A stretch of 64,000 nt of DNA from Romanomermis culicivorax (taxonomy: Eukaryota; Nematoda; Enoplea; Mermithida; Mermithidae). The stretch is from assembly GCA_963922205.1 (NCBI GenBank), contig CAWUHX010000081.1, forward strand, positions 124,001-188,000, given 5' to 3'. Position 1 is the stretch's first letter. Every line of letters begins with the position of its first letter. Position numbers and translations under genes: made by a program. Shown one piece after another: positions 21,021-33,770 of this stretch. The notes under the pieces were generated by a model that was given only the letters and a program-made list of their open reading frames with translations, was not told the origin of the DNA and searched no databases.

Positions 21021-24000
21021 GTGTTGTTTTCTGGATCTGAAAAAGACACTTCCTTCCTTCTCTTTCTCTTCTACTTGTAGAACTTGAGAGTTTCGATGTG
21101 TCCCCTGAACTACCACTGAAATCGCGCAATCCAGTATAATTTATTGTATGATAAATTCAGTTTTCAATCAATTGTATGACTAATCTACTGAAAAATTTTG
21201 ATATTCGAAAAAATGTAAATTTGTTATTACTAACTACTGAAATATAAAAGAAATACAAATCTAGCGTTTTGCCAGGGAAAGAAAATACTTTCGAATCGAT
21301 ATTGATATTCTTATCGTTCCTCGGAATATTAGCTACGATGCCTTTCTCGCTTTTGATTTGTTTGAAAGTGAGCTGATCGGGGATTTCCAAATTTGTTTTT
21401 CTATTCTTGTGAATATTTTTCAGGTCGTAAAAGACTCCGAACGCATGATAATTTCCCGTTTAGGTCGGTTTTTACCTCCTAGAGGACCAGGTGAATTAAT
21501 AATGACATGGAATTCGTTTTTTTATTGAAATCATATTTCAGGGATTACTTTCATATTTCCTTGTATCGATGAATGGAAATTATTGAAAATTGTAGAACAA
21601 ACTGCAGTGCTGAGTAATTTACAGGTGAGTAGAATGGGTCTACGTCAATTTGGCGTATGACAATTTGGCGAAGACAATTTGGCGTGTAAGTCAATTTGGC
21701 GTATATGTCAATTTGGCGTAATGTGTCAATTTAGTGTATGTACGTAGTCGTTTCGCGTTTGGCTAAGTGAAAAATTTAAATGTGAAAATTCGGTTTCAAA
21801 TTAAACATTAAATTTTAAAAAAATTAGTAGTCGAATTTAAAATTTTGAAATGTTATAAAGTTATTTTGTAGGTGGTAGAAGAAACAACTGCTTCAAATTT
21901 CTTGATATTTATGCATATTAAATTCGAATTTTCATGTCTCTTAAAACGAATTTTTTTTAAACCTTGTGTTATCTCCCCTCAAATACAATGACAGAAAACT
22001 TTTTTAGTGGAAAAGTTTAACGTGAACTTTAACTTTTTAGTGAAAAACTTTAACAAAAAACCTACATAAAGCTCATTGTGCAGGAATTGTGCGAACTTTC
22101 TAATTAAATCACAAATGCTTCCTCCATGAAAAGTTAAAAGTTATTAAAAATTTCTAGGAAATATAAATTTTTTTGCCATTTGGTGTAAATTTTGCCACAA
22201 TTTCCAGTGTCGTCGACTACCAGCGAATTTCACAACTTGTCCTATGATTTTTAGTTACTGAATAGAAAAAAATTTGTTAAATCGAAGTCGAATGATGCCA
22301 TGTGTTGTGTCTGATTATTTTTTCTTTCTCTACCGTCATCTTTTTATAATATTCTCATAAACAAGGTCATAAAATTTTATTACTTTTGGCCGGCCGCTGT
22401 TTCAACAGTGTCCTAGGCGGACAGATGACAGCATTTAATCATTTTCACGCTCGCCTCTTGACCTGGACATTCCAATACAGGCATACAAAAAATAAGGTTT
22501 TGTGTCATTATATGCAACTCGGTTGGATAATACAGCAATACGCCAAAGTGACATATACGCCAAATTGACTTATACGCCAAATTGGCATACGCCAAATTGT
22601 CTTCGCCAAATTGTCGTACGCCAAATTGTCATACGCCAAATTGACGTGATCCCGAGTAGAATCACTACCGGCCCACCACAGGTTCAATATGCTCCAATGT
22701 ACATAATTCTCTCCAAAATATTTTTTAATTCGAATAGGAAATCACTGAATTGTATTTTGATTTTCACATTTGTAAATTTTAGGCTTCTACGTGCGATAAA
22801 GCTGTAATGGAAATAAGCGTGCGTTTCGCCTTTAAAATCACCAATCCTATCCTATGCGTTAATGCAGCTCAGAATTTCGATGATTCGATCAGGAATATGG
22901 CCAGAACGGTTATGCGCAAAATTATCGACAAAAAGTACCAGGAAGATTTGGAAAAGAAGATGAAATTTGTGGAAGAGGACTTCAAAGTGAGCATTACACG
23001 AGAGAGTTTAGTAAATTTGAATTCAGACTAATTTTCGTGTTAGATTAACGAAATAATTTTGTCATTCTTTTTTTAGCGCCAATTTAACTTCGACTTACAA
23101 AGTTGGGGCGTTGCAATACTGAACGTCGAAATTTTTGACCTTAAATTGCTGAAAAAGCCCGCGTCGCTGGCTCAAGATTTCTTGAAAGCTTTCCTCAAAC
23201 AACCTCAATTAACAACGGCGTTTTTTCATAGTTTATTGCCCACAGCCGGAGCTAATTACGCTACGCCTTCGATTTTTTCCAACGATACCTTGACGCCTTT
23301 GACTGCTTTGTCGAGTCTTGACGGCGTAAAATTAAACGGTAATACACGAATAAAATGTTTACGTTTTGAGAGACTTGAATTTCTCGTTTCAAAAACGAGA
23401 ACTTTTCGAAATTTACGTCAAAGTCTCGTCATTTTTTTTAAATGTTGACGTGCTCTACTGGAAAATTTGGCATCGCTGATATTGAGCTTAGCATTCGAAG
23501 CTATTAGAAGCGTTTCCTGTCAAGTTTTTGATTACGTCCTAAATCTGTGCACGCATGCTTTTTCATGGTATTGTTGATACAGTTATGTTTTTTTGCAGAA
23601 AATTTTTTTTCATATGATCCTGAATTTTTTTGGAAAAAGTAAATGTAGTGTTGATAATGCCTGCGTTCCCCAGGATTCTGGATTCATCGATTTTCGAAGA
23701 TATCCGTTTAATAATATTAAGTTGTCTGCTCGACTACTTGAAGTTATCATATTTGTCAATTATTCGTTCTTCTTTCAGTTCACGAAACCGATCTAGGCTC
23801 AAAAAAGAAAAACCTGGATGTCAAAACCTTGGCCGAACAATTGAACGCTGCATGCTCGTGTCAACCGTCTTTGGTATCGAAATTAGGCCGCGATGTTGTT
23901 TATCAAGTCAACTGTAGTTCCATGGGAGCATTCTATCTCTACGCTTCGTCGTTGGAACCTGGTAAAAAATAATTTTATATTTTTTCAGTGCATGTCATGT

Positions 24001-27000
24001 AGCCTTTGTGGGAATTAGTTATACCTTATGATAAAAATCTCATCAATTGAACAGCGGTATGGGACTGCAGAGGTGAAATGAGATTATTATTTCGGTTAGA
24101 AAATTCAGCTAGACTCAGGATTTGCGTTTTGTAAAAAATAATGAAAAGTCTATCTCAATTATATACGTTAAATTTATCGATTTTTATTTGACTGGAACAT
24201 TACAAAACATTTTTGTCAAACATACTTTTAGAAAATCTGGTTTTAAACATACATGTATATGTAGCAGATAACCCTCGCGATAGGAGGTCGAAGTATTTTT
24301 TGAGGGAGGAGAGAGATCAGACGTGGTTCAAAACCCAAATTATGACTTTAAAAAATTGAAAATATCTATGTAACATTTCCATCGATATTATGGGTTATTA
24401 ACTGTTCAGCACATGGTTTTTTAGCACGGTGCTAATGAAACCAGATCCGTGCTAATAGAAATTTCGGACGTTCTAATGACTGAAGGTGAGAAATTTTCAC
24501 GAAAAATCCGAGAAGAAAATTAGATAAAAGATATCAACAAATTGTGGTAAAAAATTAAAAGTCGTCATTTTCTACTATTCACTCCATAACTTTCACAAAA
24601 TGAAACATTTTTTCTGAATGCTTTCTTTTTCGTTCAAATGCCTTTTGAAAGTGCCAACATCAAGTATGATTGCATGAGTCTATAATACCATAAAAGCTGG
24701 TTATCGACAAACTCACCCATTAGTTTCGTGTGCTAACTGTGCTTATGAAATATTTTTTGGCACGAGTGCTAATGAGACTCGTGCTTGAAAAACCCTGGGT
24801 CAACATTGAAGTTAAGGGTTCCTTTACTCCGCACGTTAACTTTAAGTCTAAAAATCTTTACGAAAATTTTACTCACTACCTTTATTGAAGCATAATGTTT
24901 ACTCGAAGCGCTGAAACCAAAAATTTTCATTTTTATCGACATACACTTTCGCCACGTAGTAACGATGATATTATAAAATTATAATAGTTTACTTGGGTGA
25001 ATTAATTCCTCAAAGAAAATACCTACAGCTATTATCATTCCTTCAGCCTAGAATGATTGATATCTAATATACTATTCTTTGCCGTAGCATACAAAAATTA
25101 TCATACCAGTGCGCAAGGTAGTTTTTTTACCGCTCTCTTGTCGCGTGCAATAGTATATTCGTTAGAATCAATAAGAGTCGAAATAGAAAACAATTATGTG
25201 TGATTTTCAATAGAATAAAATTAAAATAAATTTTTTCTCCGAAGAAAGTTGCAGTATCCATTATGATTTGTAGATTTTTTAGTTTTATATCTAACTGATC
25301 TATTATGTAAAATATGGGTCTCCATTCGAATGAATTGATTCTTATTATAATTTTGTTCTTGATATCGTGCGCTTCAAAAGTATAAAATCATCATCAAAAA
25401 CTGGCCAATATAAATTTTATCTGCTTCCGAACTTGAAAAAGTGATGGAGGAGGTAAGGCGTTGAGTCGATAAAACTTATCTTCATGATTCTTCCGGTTTT
25501 GAGGAACTTCAACGAATTGTAAACAACTATAGTAATATATTTCATTTAGAATGAAAATGAAAAAAAGAACGTTGATCGATTGATCATTCAAAAAATCTCT
25601 CGTACTGTGAAATGATAAATACTTATATTTCAGTGAAAAAACTGATTTTTGAGAATCCACTTAACTTATTACATAAATACACTTATTTCAATCAGAATTG
25701 AAATCAATGATTAATTGTTTCTCAAAACAGAATGAAAAATTACTTTAGCTGACTGCAAAATTACGACTGTGGCTTAAAAATCCAGCAAATCCGTACCAAT
25801 CTGATTTATGATCGCAGAAATTGTTATGAATTGTAAGTAGATTGACATGGTCGGAACAACTGTAGTTAGAAGAATGTAGGGATCAAATAATTAATTTTTT
25901 AACGGTATTGAACGAAAAATCAGCGTAAATTTTTGAGTTGTGACTCGACATGCAATCAGTACTCTGAACAACGGTTTGGCTCAAGAATCCTTTTTCTCCC
26001 TCCGGGTCGGGTCAGAAAATATCTGGTAATATCGAGTTGCGAACCGGGTCAAGAGAAGAGACCATATACATCCCTACTTGTAACCAGAGCAGAGCTGGGT
26101 AGTGGCCGAAGTTCATGCCGACTGTAATATATAAATTTTTGGTTAGTTGTTTGACTTTTTAAATGTTAGTTGTCTGTTTTCAGCTCAGAATGATCCAAAT
26201 TTATGAAAAATAGTTGATTTCTAGCCGATTTTTTGGTTTAACAGCTAATTAACGGCACTCTAGCTGATTGAAAATATAGCACATCGCCTACATCTGATTG
26301 TGTGTGTAAAGTGGCGTTGAAAACTTCTAGCTAGAAGGTCAATAGATACCATGATATCCACGATCACTCATGGGCAGGTGTTAGAAGACACTGACCACTG
26401 ACAGCAAATTTGAAAACTTTCATTTTTTGGGACTGAAATGATCAACCGTGTCTGACTCCCTGCAAGGAATGTCAAATTTCTCTATATTTTGGCTCTTCTA
26501 TAGTCGCTTTTTAAATTTTTGGGTCATGAAAATCATTTAAGGATAATTCCAGCGCATGTCGCTTTCCCAGACCTGTGCAGAGGTCATTTTAAAGTCCGTC
26601 GTTTTTCGCGTCCGAGTACGACCCAAATTTCCTCAGATTACATAGTTGTCACTTTTTGAAAAACTTGTTTTGACATTGAAACAAGAAGGTTGTTTGAATT
26701 TGTTAACAAATTGGTTCATTGTTTGACTTGTTATTTCTTGAATGAGCTGGTTGGTCCTCAAAGGGTTGACTCACTCCTTCTCATTCCTGTAGATAAGGGG
26801 ATTTGGGAGAGGCGTCCGCCAAAAATTTTCAATAGTATAGGCAGTTGTAGACGAACCCACAACTTTCAGTTGTCGAAAGCTACACCCCCCCCCCACACTT
26901 AGCCGGCCAGAAATGGAGAAAAATAGAAAATGACTTTTTGGAGCAAAAATCGGTCAATGTAAACGATTTTGATGACTGTATGGATTTGGTTGTGATTTTT

Positions 27001-28051
27001 CAATTTGAAAGCATTTTGAGCTTTAGTTCCCTTGATTGAAATTCCAAACATACAGGCTCAGTGTAACAGATTGATTTAAAGAAATAATACTTCCCCAACT
27101 TCAGCATTCTCAAATCAAATGGAACATTATAAAAATCAATAAATATTAAAACAAAGAATTTATTTTTATTTTATATTATGTAGTGTCGTATTTATGATAT
27201 TTGTGATATAATTTTTACACTTTATAGTAGCCAGTGCTTGGCGTCTGATTTAAAAAATCAAAATTACTCCGTCAATATTGATTATTTCCAAATGAGCCTC
27301 GTAATGCAAAAATGTAACCAAATCCACATGACAGTGATGTCCATGCATCGTAAAGCCAACATTTTTTTGAAACTATTGTCCTTACTGCTATACTATCTAT
27401 CTGTGACGCAGTTTGTTCATTATTTGCATATGCGCCTTCCTTCTTTTCGAGGCTCATTGTTGATTTGTCATTAATTTCAAATATGAGCATCTGACATCTG
27501 AAATGGGAAGTTTAAGTTTCAAGACTTTGAATTCTCACTGGACGAATTATTGTGGATTGGGTAACCGGAAATGTTATCGGTACTGTAGTTGCCATTCCAA
27601 GCAATGATTTCAAAGGAACCATACGTATTGTGGGTTGACTCTTGGCACAAAAATACATACATTATTCCATAATTTTATACAAAAAAGATCTAGGAACTTT
27701 TCATGAAAAAACTTTGGAAACCTGGGAAGTCAGAAAATTTGGTTTTACAAAATCTGTATGAACCCTGTTATTAGATCTTTCAAAAAAACTATTTAATTCT
27801 GCTTCTCGCAAGGTTCCCGAGTAGCCTCAATTCAATGCACAACATGTCCTCCGCCTGAAATTAACGAATGCAACGGTCGCCGTAACGTCGAAATCTACAT
27901 CGGTTCGGACGACTTGGAGTCCGTTTTGTTAGGCATAATCGACCCTATGGATTTATACACGACCGGCCGTCTTAAAGTTCGAGGTGATCTGAACCTCGCC
28001 CGTAAATTACGCCACTTGTCCGAGTGCGTTAAAATTTCGAGTCTGGTCTGA
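20690..28051 (+). CDS. STOML1: Stomatin-like protein 1 (SPFH/stomatin domain plus SCP2 domain), 8 exons
   Basis: Joined exons 20690-21020, 21276-21367, 21424-21490, 21542-21624, 22783-22986, 23077-23338, 23779-23961 and 27813-28051 give an uninterrupted 486-residue protein with consistent intron phases. Residues 1-118 are a polar, Ser/Thr-rich N-terminus; 119-141 form the membrane hairpin (ILIFLSFLGILATMPFSLLI); about 142-310 are the stomatin/prohibitin domain (ERMIISRLGRFLPPRGPG); about 350-486 are a sterol-carrier-protein-2 domain ending in TTGRLKVRGDLNLARKL. This fusion is diagnostic of STOML1/UNC-24, a peripheral hairpin membrane protein linked in other animals to sterol transfer in late endosomes and to ion-channel modulation. 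The start is the first ATG of the exon; an upstream exon cannot be excluded. Introns 4 and 7 are swollen by repeats. AATAAA at 28212-28217 is a candidate polyadenylation signal. Confidence 0.93.
21276..21367 (+). CDS. STOML1: STOML1 exon 2 (membrane hairpin)
   Basis: Acceptor TTTTGCCAG, donor AAA|GTGAGC. It has no methionine near its start and is too short to stand out as an open frame; it was found by the phase match and by the hydrophobic stretch preceding the stomatin domain, which has a central proline as stomatin hairpins do. Confidence 0.88.
21424..21490 (+). CDS. STOML1: STOML1 exon 3
   Basis: Acceptor ATTTTTCAG, donor CCAG|GTGAAT. Encodes VVKDSERMIISRLGRFLPPR, the first strand of the stomatin domain. 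Its flanking introns are only 56 and 51 bases. Confidence 0.92.
21542..21624 (+). CDS. STOML1: STOML1 exon 4
   Basis: Acceptor ATATTTCAG, donor ACAG|GTGAGT. Encodes GITFIFPCIDEWKLLKIV and onward. The donor's GAGTAGAAT is the left copy of the target duplication made by the element in the following intron. Confidence 0.92.
21636..22653. mobile_element. Foldback-like element with tandem-repeat inverted termini (1,018 bp) in STOML1 intron 4
   Basis: Both ends are runs of a ~16-base unit containing CAATTTGGCG (left, at least six units to about 21740) or its complement CGCCAAATTG (right, from about 22545). Outer termini are GGGTCTACGTCAATTTGGCG and the complement of GGGATCACGTCAATTTGGCG. The flanking 9-bp duplication GAGTAGAAT is perfect (21627-21635, 22654-22662). 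Tandem-repeat inverted termini and 9-bp duplications match Foldback/Mutator-like elements. The interior (21745-22540) has no convincing transposase frame. Confidence 0.93.
22783..22986 (+). CDS. STOML1: STOML1 exon 5
   Basis: Acceptor AATTTTAG, donor AAA|GTGAGC; exactly 68 codons, phase 0 at both sides. Encodes STCDKAVMEISVRFAFKI and the NMARTVMRKIIDKKYQEDL helix, the core of the stomatin domain. Confidence 0.94.
23077..23338 (+). CDS. STOML1: STOML1 exon 6
   Basis: Acceptor TTTTTTTAG, donor AACG|GTAATA. Encodes the end of the stomatin domain (SWGVAILNVEIFDLKLL) and the linker toward the SCP2 domain. Confidence 0.93.
23779..23961 (+). CDS. STOML1: STOML1 exon 7 (start of SCP2 domain)
   Basis: Acceptor TTCTTTCAG, donor CCTG|GTAAAA. 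Encodes VHETDLGSKKKNLDVKTLAE, then CQPSLVSKLGRDVVYQVN and GAFYLYASSLEPG, the first half of the SCP2 fold. Only this frame continues both neighbours; other open frames here are shadows. Confidence 0.92.
23962..27812 (+). other. STOML1 intron 7 (3,851 bp)
   Basis: A phase-1 intron joining codon 408. It contains inverted-terminus element F1 (24417-24793) and otherwise no recognised gene; open frames of 60-90 codons inside show no family resemblance. 26.0-26.15 kb has a few GGGTC-rich phrases like those of family G but no clear boundaries. Confidence 0.75.
24417..24793. mobile_element. Family F inverted-repeat element, copy F1
   Basis: Left end TTTTTTAGCACGGTGCTAATGA; right end (complement) TTTTTCAAGCACGAGTCTCATTAGCAC. 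A second copy is at 47952-48478, sharing AAAGATATCAACAAATTGTGGTA. Both are short, non-coding and built of GCTAAT/ATTAGC motifs at the termini. Confidence 0.75.
27813..28051 (+). CDS. STOML1: STOML1 exon 8 (end of SCP2 domain, stop)
   Basis: Acceptor CTTCTCGCAAG. Begins GSRVASIQCTTCPPP and includes VEIYIGSDDLESVLLGIIDP followed by MDLYTTGRLKVRGDLNL, matching the conserved C-terminal SCP2 signature; stop TGA at 28049-28051. Confidence 0.93.
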
Positions 28052-28447
28052 AAAAATATTCTTCAAAGGAAATTTATGCTACACTATTGTGTAATTCTTC
28101 GTGAAAATTTGAAAAAAATTTCCATCAGTTCCTCACAGACATGTAGGGCAAGAATTTTCCAAGGGGGAACTCAGACTTCTCATCGAGGGGGCGGGGCTTG
28201 GTTAGCAAAAAAATAAAGAGAGCTCCGCAAGCATGTTTTTCATACAAAATCTACATGAAAATAATTTTAAAAAACTGTCTACGGAAAAGTGCAAGGGGTT
28301 TTTTGAAGCCTTTTTCGGACCTGGGCTGTCTAGGTTCTCAGGTAGGAGGGTTCACCCCCAACCTACCAAGGAAACCCCCTACTAATGGAACCATATTTCC
28401 AAACAAATGGATTCCATAATTCTAACCTGCAATAATTGTAATATATG

Positions 28448-29255
28448 CAGTGGCGGACACAGGGACGGGGGGACGCCCACCAACTTTTATTCCCAAATGA
28501 TGGTTCAAATGGAATTCAAAACCGAAAAGATGCATTTTGGTTGACTTCAGAAGGTCAAAATCTCAAAATGTTGGTCATGGGTATAATAATTATTATTTGC
28601 TGTCAGGCGTGGCCGTTAGCATATCTACTTCCACTTACTAATTAATCTTCAACAGTTTCTATCAATTGAAAGACCTCGTCTCATTTTGTAATCAATAACA
28701 GTCAGTATTTCGCCGAAAATTGAGATTTTTCATGAATTCTCTCAATTTTTCTCTCGGGCCTTGAAATTTTTGAAACGTTAACAACATGAACTTTTGCATT
28801 TATAGGCGATGCAGATTAAAGTCATCATTCTAGACTCTAATTTTAGAGCTTCTATTCAGGGATATTTGTTGCAGAGATTCATTTTCCCGCGTTTCAGAAT
28901 ATAAAAATCCGAAAATTTTTCCGGGGCTTGGCGCCAGAATAAGAAACAAATTACGTTTTATTAGTTTGATTTTAATTTATTTCTCAACGTTGTGAAGGTT
29001 CATTTTCCAGCGTTTTAGATAGTGAAAATCCAAAAAATTTTGCGGCGCTCCACGCCGGACAAAGAAATAATTATAATTCTCTAATTGAAAATAAGTACAA
29101 TTCTCTAGTCGGCTCGATTATTTGATATTTTTTACTGTTGTCCCTCATCTTTTTAATTTGAGGAAAAAATCGTTTGTATTTCAATGCAAGTACAAAAATA
29201 TAAAAATTGCTTTTCCGTCCCCCCCACCCGAAAAAAATTCCTGCGTTCGCCACTG
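28448..29255. mobile_element. hAT-type MITE, copy C2 (808 bp)
   Basis: Left end CAGTGGCGGACACAGG and right end (complement) CAGTGGCGAACGCAGGAATT are hAT-style termini. Flanks AATATATG (28440-28447) and AATGTATG (29256-29263) are an 8-bp duplication with one mismatch. The interior matches C1 over several hundred bases (for example GGCCGTTAGCATATCTACTT). Hairpins have decayed to CCGGGGCTTGGCGCC and GCGGCGCTCCACGCC. Located about 400 bases beyond the STOML1 stop codon. Confidence 0.9.
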
Positions 29256-29263
29256 AATGTATG

Positions 29264-30150
29264 CATCTGGAATCTTCAACCAATTTATAAAATATAGTCT
29301 GAAAAGTATTTCAATTTATTTAAGTACTCAAAGAAAAACTAAGATCACCATATCTCTAGTGATCAAAGTTCATCTCCCTTTTATAAATATAGTACAATTT
29401 TGTGGCTGCATTAGATTAAATCTCGTCCTATTCTATTCAGCTCGTTTTTTTCTACGAGTAATTCATTGCGTGTCATGCATAGTTTGTCCTAGTCGACGTA
29501 GTTTCATCGTAAGTTTCAATTGTAACTAACTTCGTGTAATTTTATATACAATGCACATCTTTCTGAAAGTAAGCTGACATTTGATTATCGATCTTCTTGT
29601 CCAGGGTGGGAAATTAAGACAGCTTTAATTTTTCGACTATGCCGTTTTAATAATCGTATTCTTTATTTTTTATTCGCGTGTGTTGTTTATGAGAACAATC
29701 GTGACGTTTATAGTCGTAGTTTCTAGTCATTGTTGTTATTTGCGACTTTGAAATAAAACCTGCATCGACAGTACGGTTTCGATATGCTGGGAAACTTAAT
29801 GGAGACGCAGACCCATGTGCGTGAATCAGTTGTGCATGGGCTGCGTATCTTGAAAAACTACTTCAAAAGTGCGAATTCCTTTTACGAGTGCCAGTTTCGT
29901 TTTGATCACATGATTTTATATACTTTTGAAGTTCGATCAACGCCACATTAGACGCTAATTGAGAGAAAAAGCACCATTTTCATCACATACAAATGAGAAT
30001 TTTTCAGAGTATATACACTATACCAGACGAAATGAACCCTCTAAAAGTCGCGTCTTCGGCTGCACAAAGAAATCTTTGATCATTCTGCATAATTGACACT
30101 CATGCAAAATCTGCCAATCATGGATTTTCTAAGAGACAATATGTGAGAAA
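29264..30150. other. Unassigned intergenic DNA
   Basis: No repeat family seen elsewhere in the window and no convincing coding region; frames here are short and AT-biased. Confidence 0.4.
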
Positions 30151-31950
30151 ATTCAGTTTCTCATACAGAGAATTGTGATAAGTAAAAAATTAACCCTACC
30201 TGAAAATCACACATTTGGTGTAACTTGATGCGCTAGGAACGAAAACGATATTCATTTTCCTGAAAATCAAAACTCGCATATCTACAGTACGACAAAAGTT
30301 GACAATTTTCGATTTTTGACATACAATATTTTCAACTTTTGAAAATTTAGGTACATCAAACATCGTGTTCGAAAAGTTTACCCAATGTTAGGTCAATCGA
30401 TGGGCCACAATTTACTGTAGGGTTTATTAGTGTAAAGTAAGTATTATGAATACAGTGGTGCTCGGAACATCAAATTTTGAGAGCACAAATCGTCTTTTTT
30501 CACAAAAGTCACCATATCTACCATTAAAGCTCAGAAGCACCACAAAATTCCGTATACAATTGGTAGTTTACGATGTCCTCTACCAGCTAACAAAAAACTA
30601 CGGAAATTCATGTTCTGCTAAAGGGTGGTCGCAGAACTTGGAGTATGAATACCATCTGATAATTAAATTTTCTGATATCGCCATCTCTATAGTGAGAGAA
30701 TCAAAACTTGATACATTTCAAAAATGAGACATTAGAACAAGTTTTGTATCCTAAATATTAAAGTAATGCTCACCTCGCATAAAAATCAAGATTCGCATAG
30801 CTACAGTACCCCAAAGTTGGGCATTTTTGCATTTTTTGGTCTTTTTACGAGACTTAAGATGTACTGGCTTATAAACATGACCTAGCTTTATGGTTGAACA
30901 TTAATTAGATGCTAAATACAATGCTCTATAACGTGGTATAAAAATTTTTTTCCTATTTTGCATTCTAAACTTTTTAATAAGATTTAAAATGTTGAAAACA
31001 GGAAGATAAAAATGGTTGAATAGCTAAACGTTTCCACAGAAATGATTGTTTCTACGGCTAAAGTTCAAAAGAACCGAAAACTTCCTCATGCAGTAGATAG
31101 TTCACGTTGTCTTCTAGTTGCCGAGGAAAAATCATAAGACTTCATGTAATGCTATGAGATTAAATCTACAAAAAACAGCGAACTATTTTAGTTGAGAAAT
31201 TTGAATTTCAATTCTTGATCAACAGAAGTTGGCTTTTCTCGAAATTTTATGTTTCAGATTAGATGATCATTATGAGTGGACATACAGAAAGAAACAAAGC
31301 ATCAGACTTGAAGGAGTCGATTTACAATAAATCACTTCCCATATTCAAATTTGGGTCATAGCTTGGGATTTTTCATAGCTTCTGATTCATCTTAATCACA
31401 TAGATCGTTTGCTTTAATACGATAGTAGTAGGCTCATTGGTCTTCACGAAGCTGACTTGCTTCCAAAGGCCAAAAACCTGCAACTCGTTGCGTTAGTTCA
31501 TCTCAGGAAACTGTCCTTTTTTGAGCAGGAGTCTGAATATCATTTCAGGGTCGAACGCTTGCTTGAGACAAAGGTTCTCATCAGACATTCTTGGCAGAAA
31601 CTTATTTTGCTGTGGCATGAGCGTTTTACATGTTCTTTGACTTTTGAGTGCATCATCCTACAATATCGGTGCCTCTGTAGCGTAGAATTCTTGTGATGCT
31701 TCTTGAAGATGTGGGATTAATAGCGTCGAACGAACTGCTTCATTATATAAACTCAAAAGAATTTATTCAATGTGCAATGGCTTCCGTGGGGTCAAAGGTA
31801 CAGTCTTAATCCAAAGTTGACTCGAATATCCTGCATTGTGAAAGAGGTGTAGGCACTATCAACAGTCAAATAACGTGTAAAAAGTTCAAACAAAGCAGAA
31901 GCTGTTTCTGCAGGAAAAAATTGATGGAGGAATTCATCTAAAACAAAAGC

Positions 31951-32142
31951 TTGAAGTTGAAATTATTACCAGACTTATGTGCCAAAATTGAGTTTTCCAA
32001 AGAAGTTTCTGGTCATGGAAAAAAGTACAGTCGCCTTCCTGAACACAGAGGAGCCTACAACTATCCTACTGAAGCAGACGATTCAGGTGAGGAATATGAA
32101 ACAGAATATATGAATGGCCCAACACTGTATAACCTGAAGTAA
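31951..32142 (+). pseudogene. Unrecognised open frame inside the large inverted-repeat element
   Basis: 63 codons, ending DSGEEYETEYMNGPTLYNLK. The acidic C-terminus and good codon balance look more protein-like than the neighbourhood, but no family is recognised. Placement between the arms suggests a transposon gene fragment. Confidence 0.2.
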
Positions 32143-33770
32143 TTTCTTAGGAGCCTATTTGCTTCAAAAGCTTGCAATGCATTGCTCTTCTATTTACGTC
32201 CATTCCCACTGCCGTAAGGCCCATCTATACTTTTTTCACTAAAAAACATACGCAAGCGATTTGCTCTTCAAGTATTGGAGCAATTTCAGTATATAATACA
32301 TCGCAAGGTAGATATCGAAATTTCCGATCGAAAGATACCCAACACGTTTAACAAGCATCTACTGTGCGCTTGAAATTTAGCTTTGACGCAAGAAACGTAA
32401 GAAACGCAAGACGCATACAAAATAGCTGATATCAGCAACATTACGCAAATTTTTTTTGCAAAATATACTTCACTGCATAGAACTCGTCAAGATCTTTCTT
32501 GCGCACAGAGAAAATGAGGGATTCGTTCAATTTTAATCGTTGCAATCACTTGCGACAGATTTTCGAGAAAAAAGTATATATGAGCCTTTACTGTCCTTTA
32601 ATCTGAAACATAAAATTTCAAAGAAAGCTAATTTTTGTTAATGAAGAATTGCAAATCAAACTATACCGACTCAGTTAGCAGTTCTTTGTAGATTTAACCC
32701 CCTAGCAGTACGTGAACTTTGTCATTTTTTGTAGGCATTTGGGTGACACAGTGAGCTACCCACTGTACAGTTAGGTTAGTCGTTTTGAGCTTCAACAGTG
32801 AATGTTGTATTTGTTATATGGGTCGGGGCTTTGGATGAAGGCAGGCAGGAGTTGGGTCCAGGGATCATCCTTAATGCACGTGTTTCCAACACCCACGCTT
32901 ATCCGATAAACTAACTTCTTAAAGTACTCAAACCCCACAGTGAAATAATCCGTGAAATAAGTGAAGTAAATAAAATTGCATAGGGAATTTTTTGCTGCTT
33001 CTGAGCTTTAATGGTAGATATGATGATTTTTATGAAAAAAATTAGAATTTTCGCTCTTGAAATTTGATGTTTCGAGCAGCACTGCATTCTTAATACGTAC
33101 TTTACGCTAATCTCCAGTAAATTGTGGCCCATCGATTGGCCTAATGTTGGGTAAATTTTCAGAACATTATATCTGACCTACCTAAACCTGCAAAAGTTGA
33201 AAGAAGTGTATATGTCAAAAATCGAAAAAATCGAAAATTGTCACCTTTTGTCTTATAGGTGGCGCGATAGCGTCAGCCTATTGGTCCCCAAGTTTCATGT
33301 CCCCCCACCCTAGAGCCAAAGCGGTAAGAGCTAGAACCTTCGGGTTTTTTTCATAATTTCGGGCATAGGGGCAAACTATGGGGCGCCTTTTGTAATTTCG
33401 CCTCTATCTGCAAATGGTGCTCGGTGGGGCCCCAAGAACATGCAAAAAACGTACTTTCTAAGGGCCCCCAGTTCCACTATGCCCCACAATGGGTGTGCCA
33501 TATCCAAGCTCCATATTTCGGTCTAAGCATCTTGGGGGTGCAATCTCAAATGCGATTTTTCATTTTTTTAAATATCGCCTCAATTCAATTATATGGTGGT
33601 CCAAAGACCCGGAAAACGCCAAATTCCCCAATTTTGTTATATAGTACTTACGGCTTCAAAAAAATAATTTTTTGCAGCATAATGCCCTAGGGTGCGAGAA
33701 TTTTTTGCGGTTTCAATTGAACTGGTAGCCTTAATAGGATTTTAGTGGTGCAAGGGTTTTCGATCATGGG

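Noticed and set aside
20895-21129. Minus-strand frames opposite STOML1 exon 1
   Set aside because: Shadows of the coding exon on the other strand; no independent support.
33257-33330. tRNA gene at GGTGGCGCGATAGCGTCAGC
   Set aside because: An A-box-like start is present but no B box at the right distance and no cloverleaf was found.
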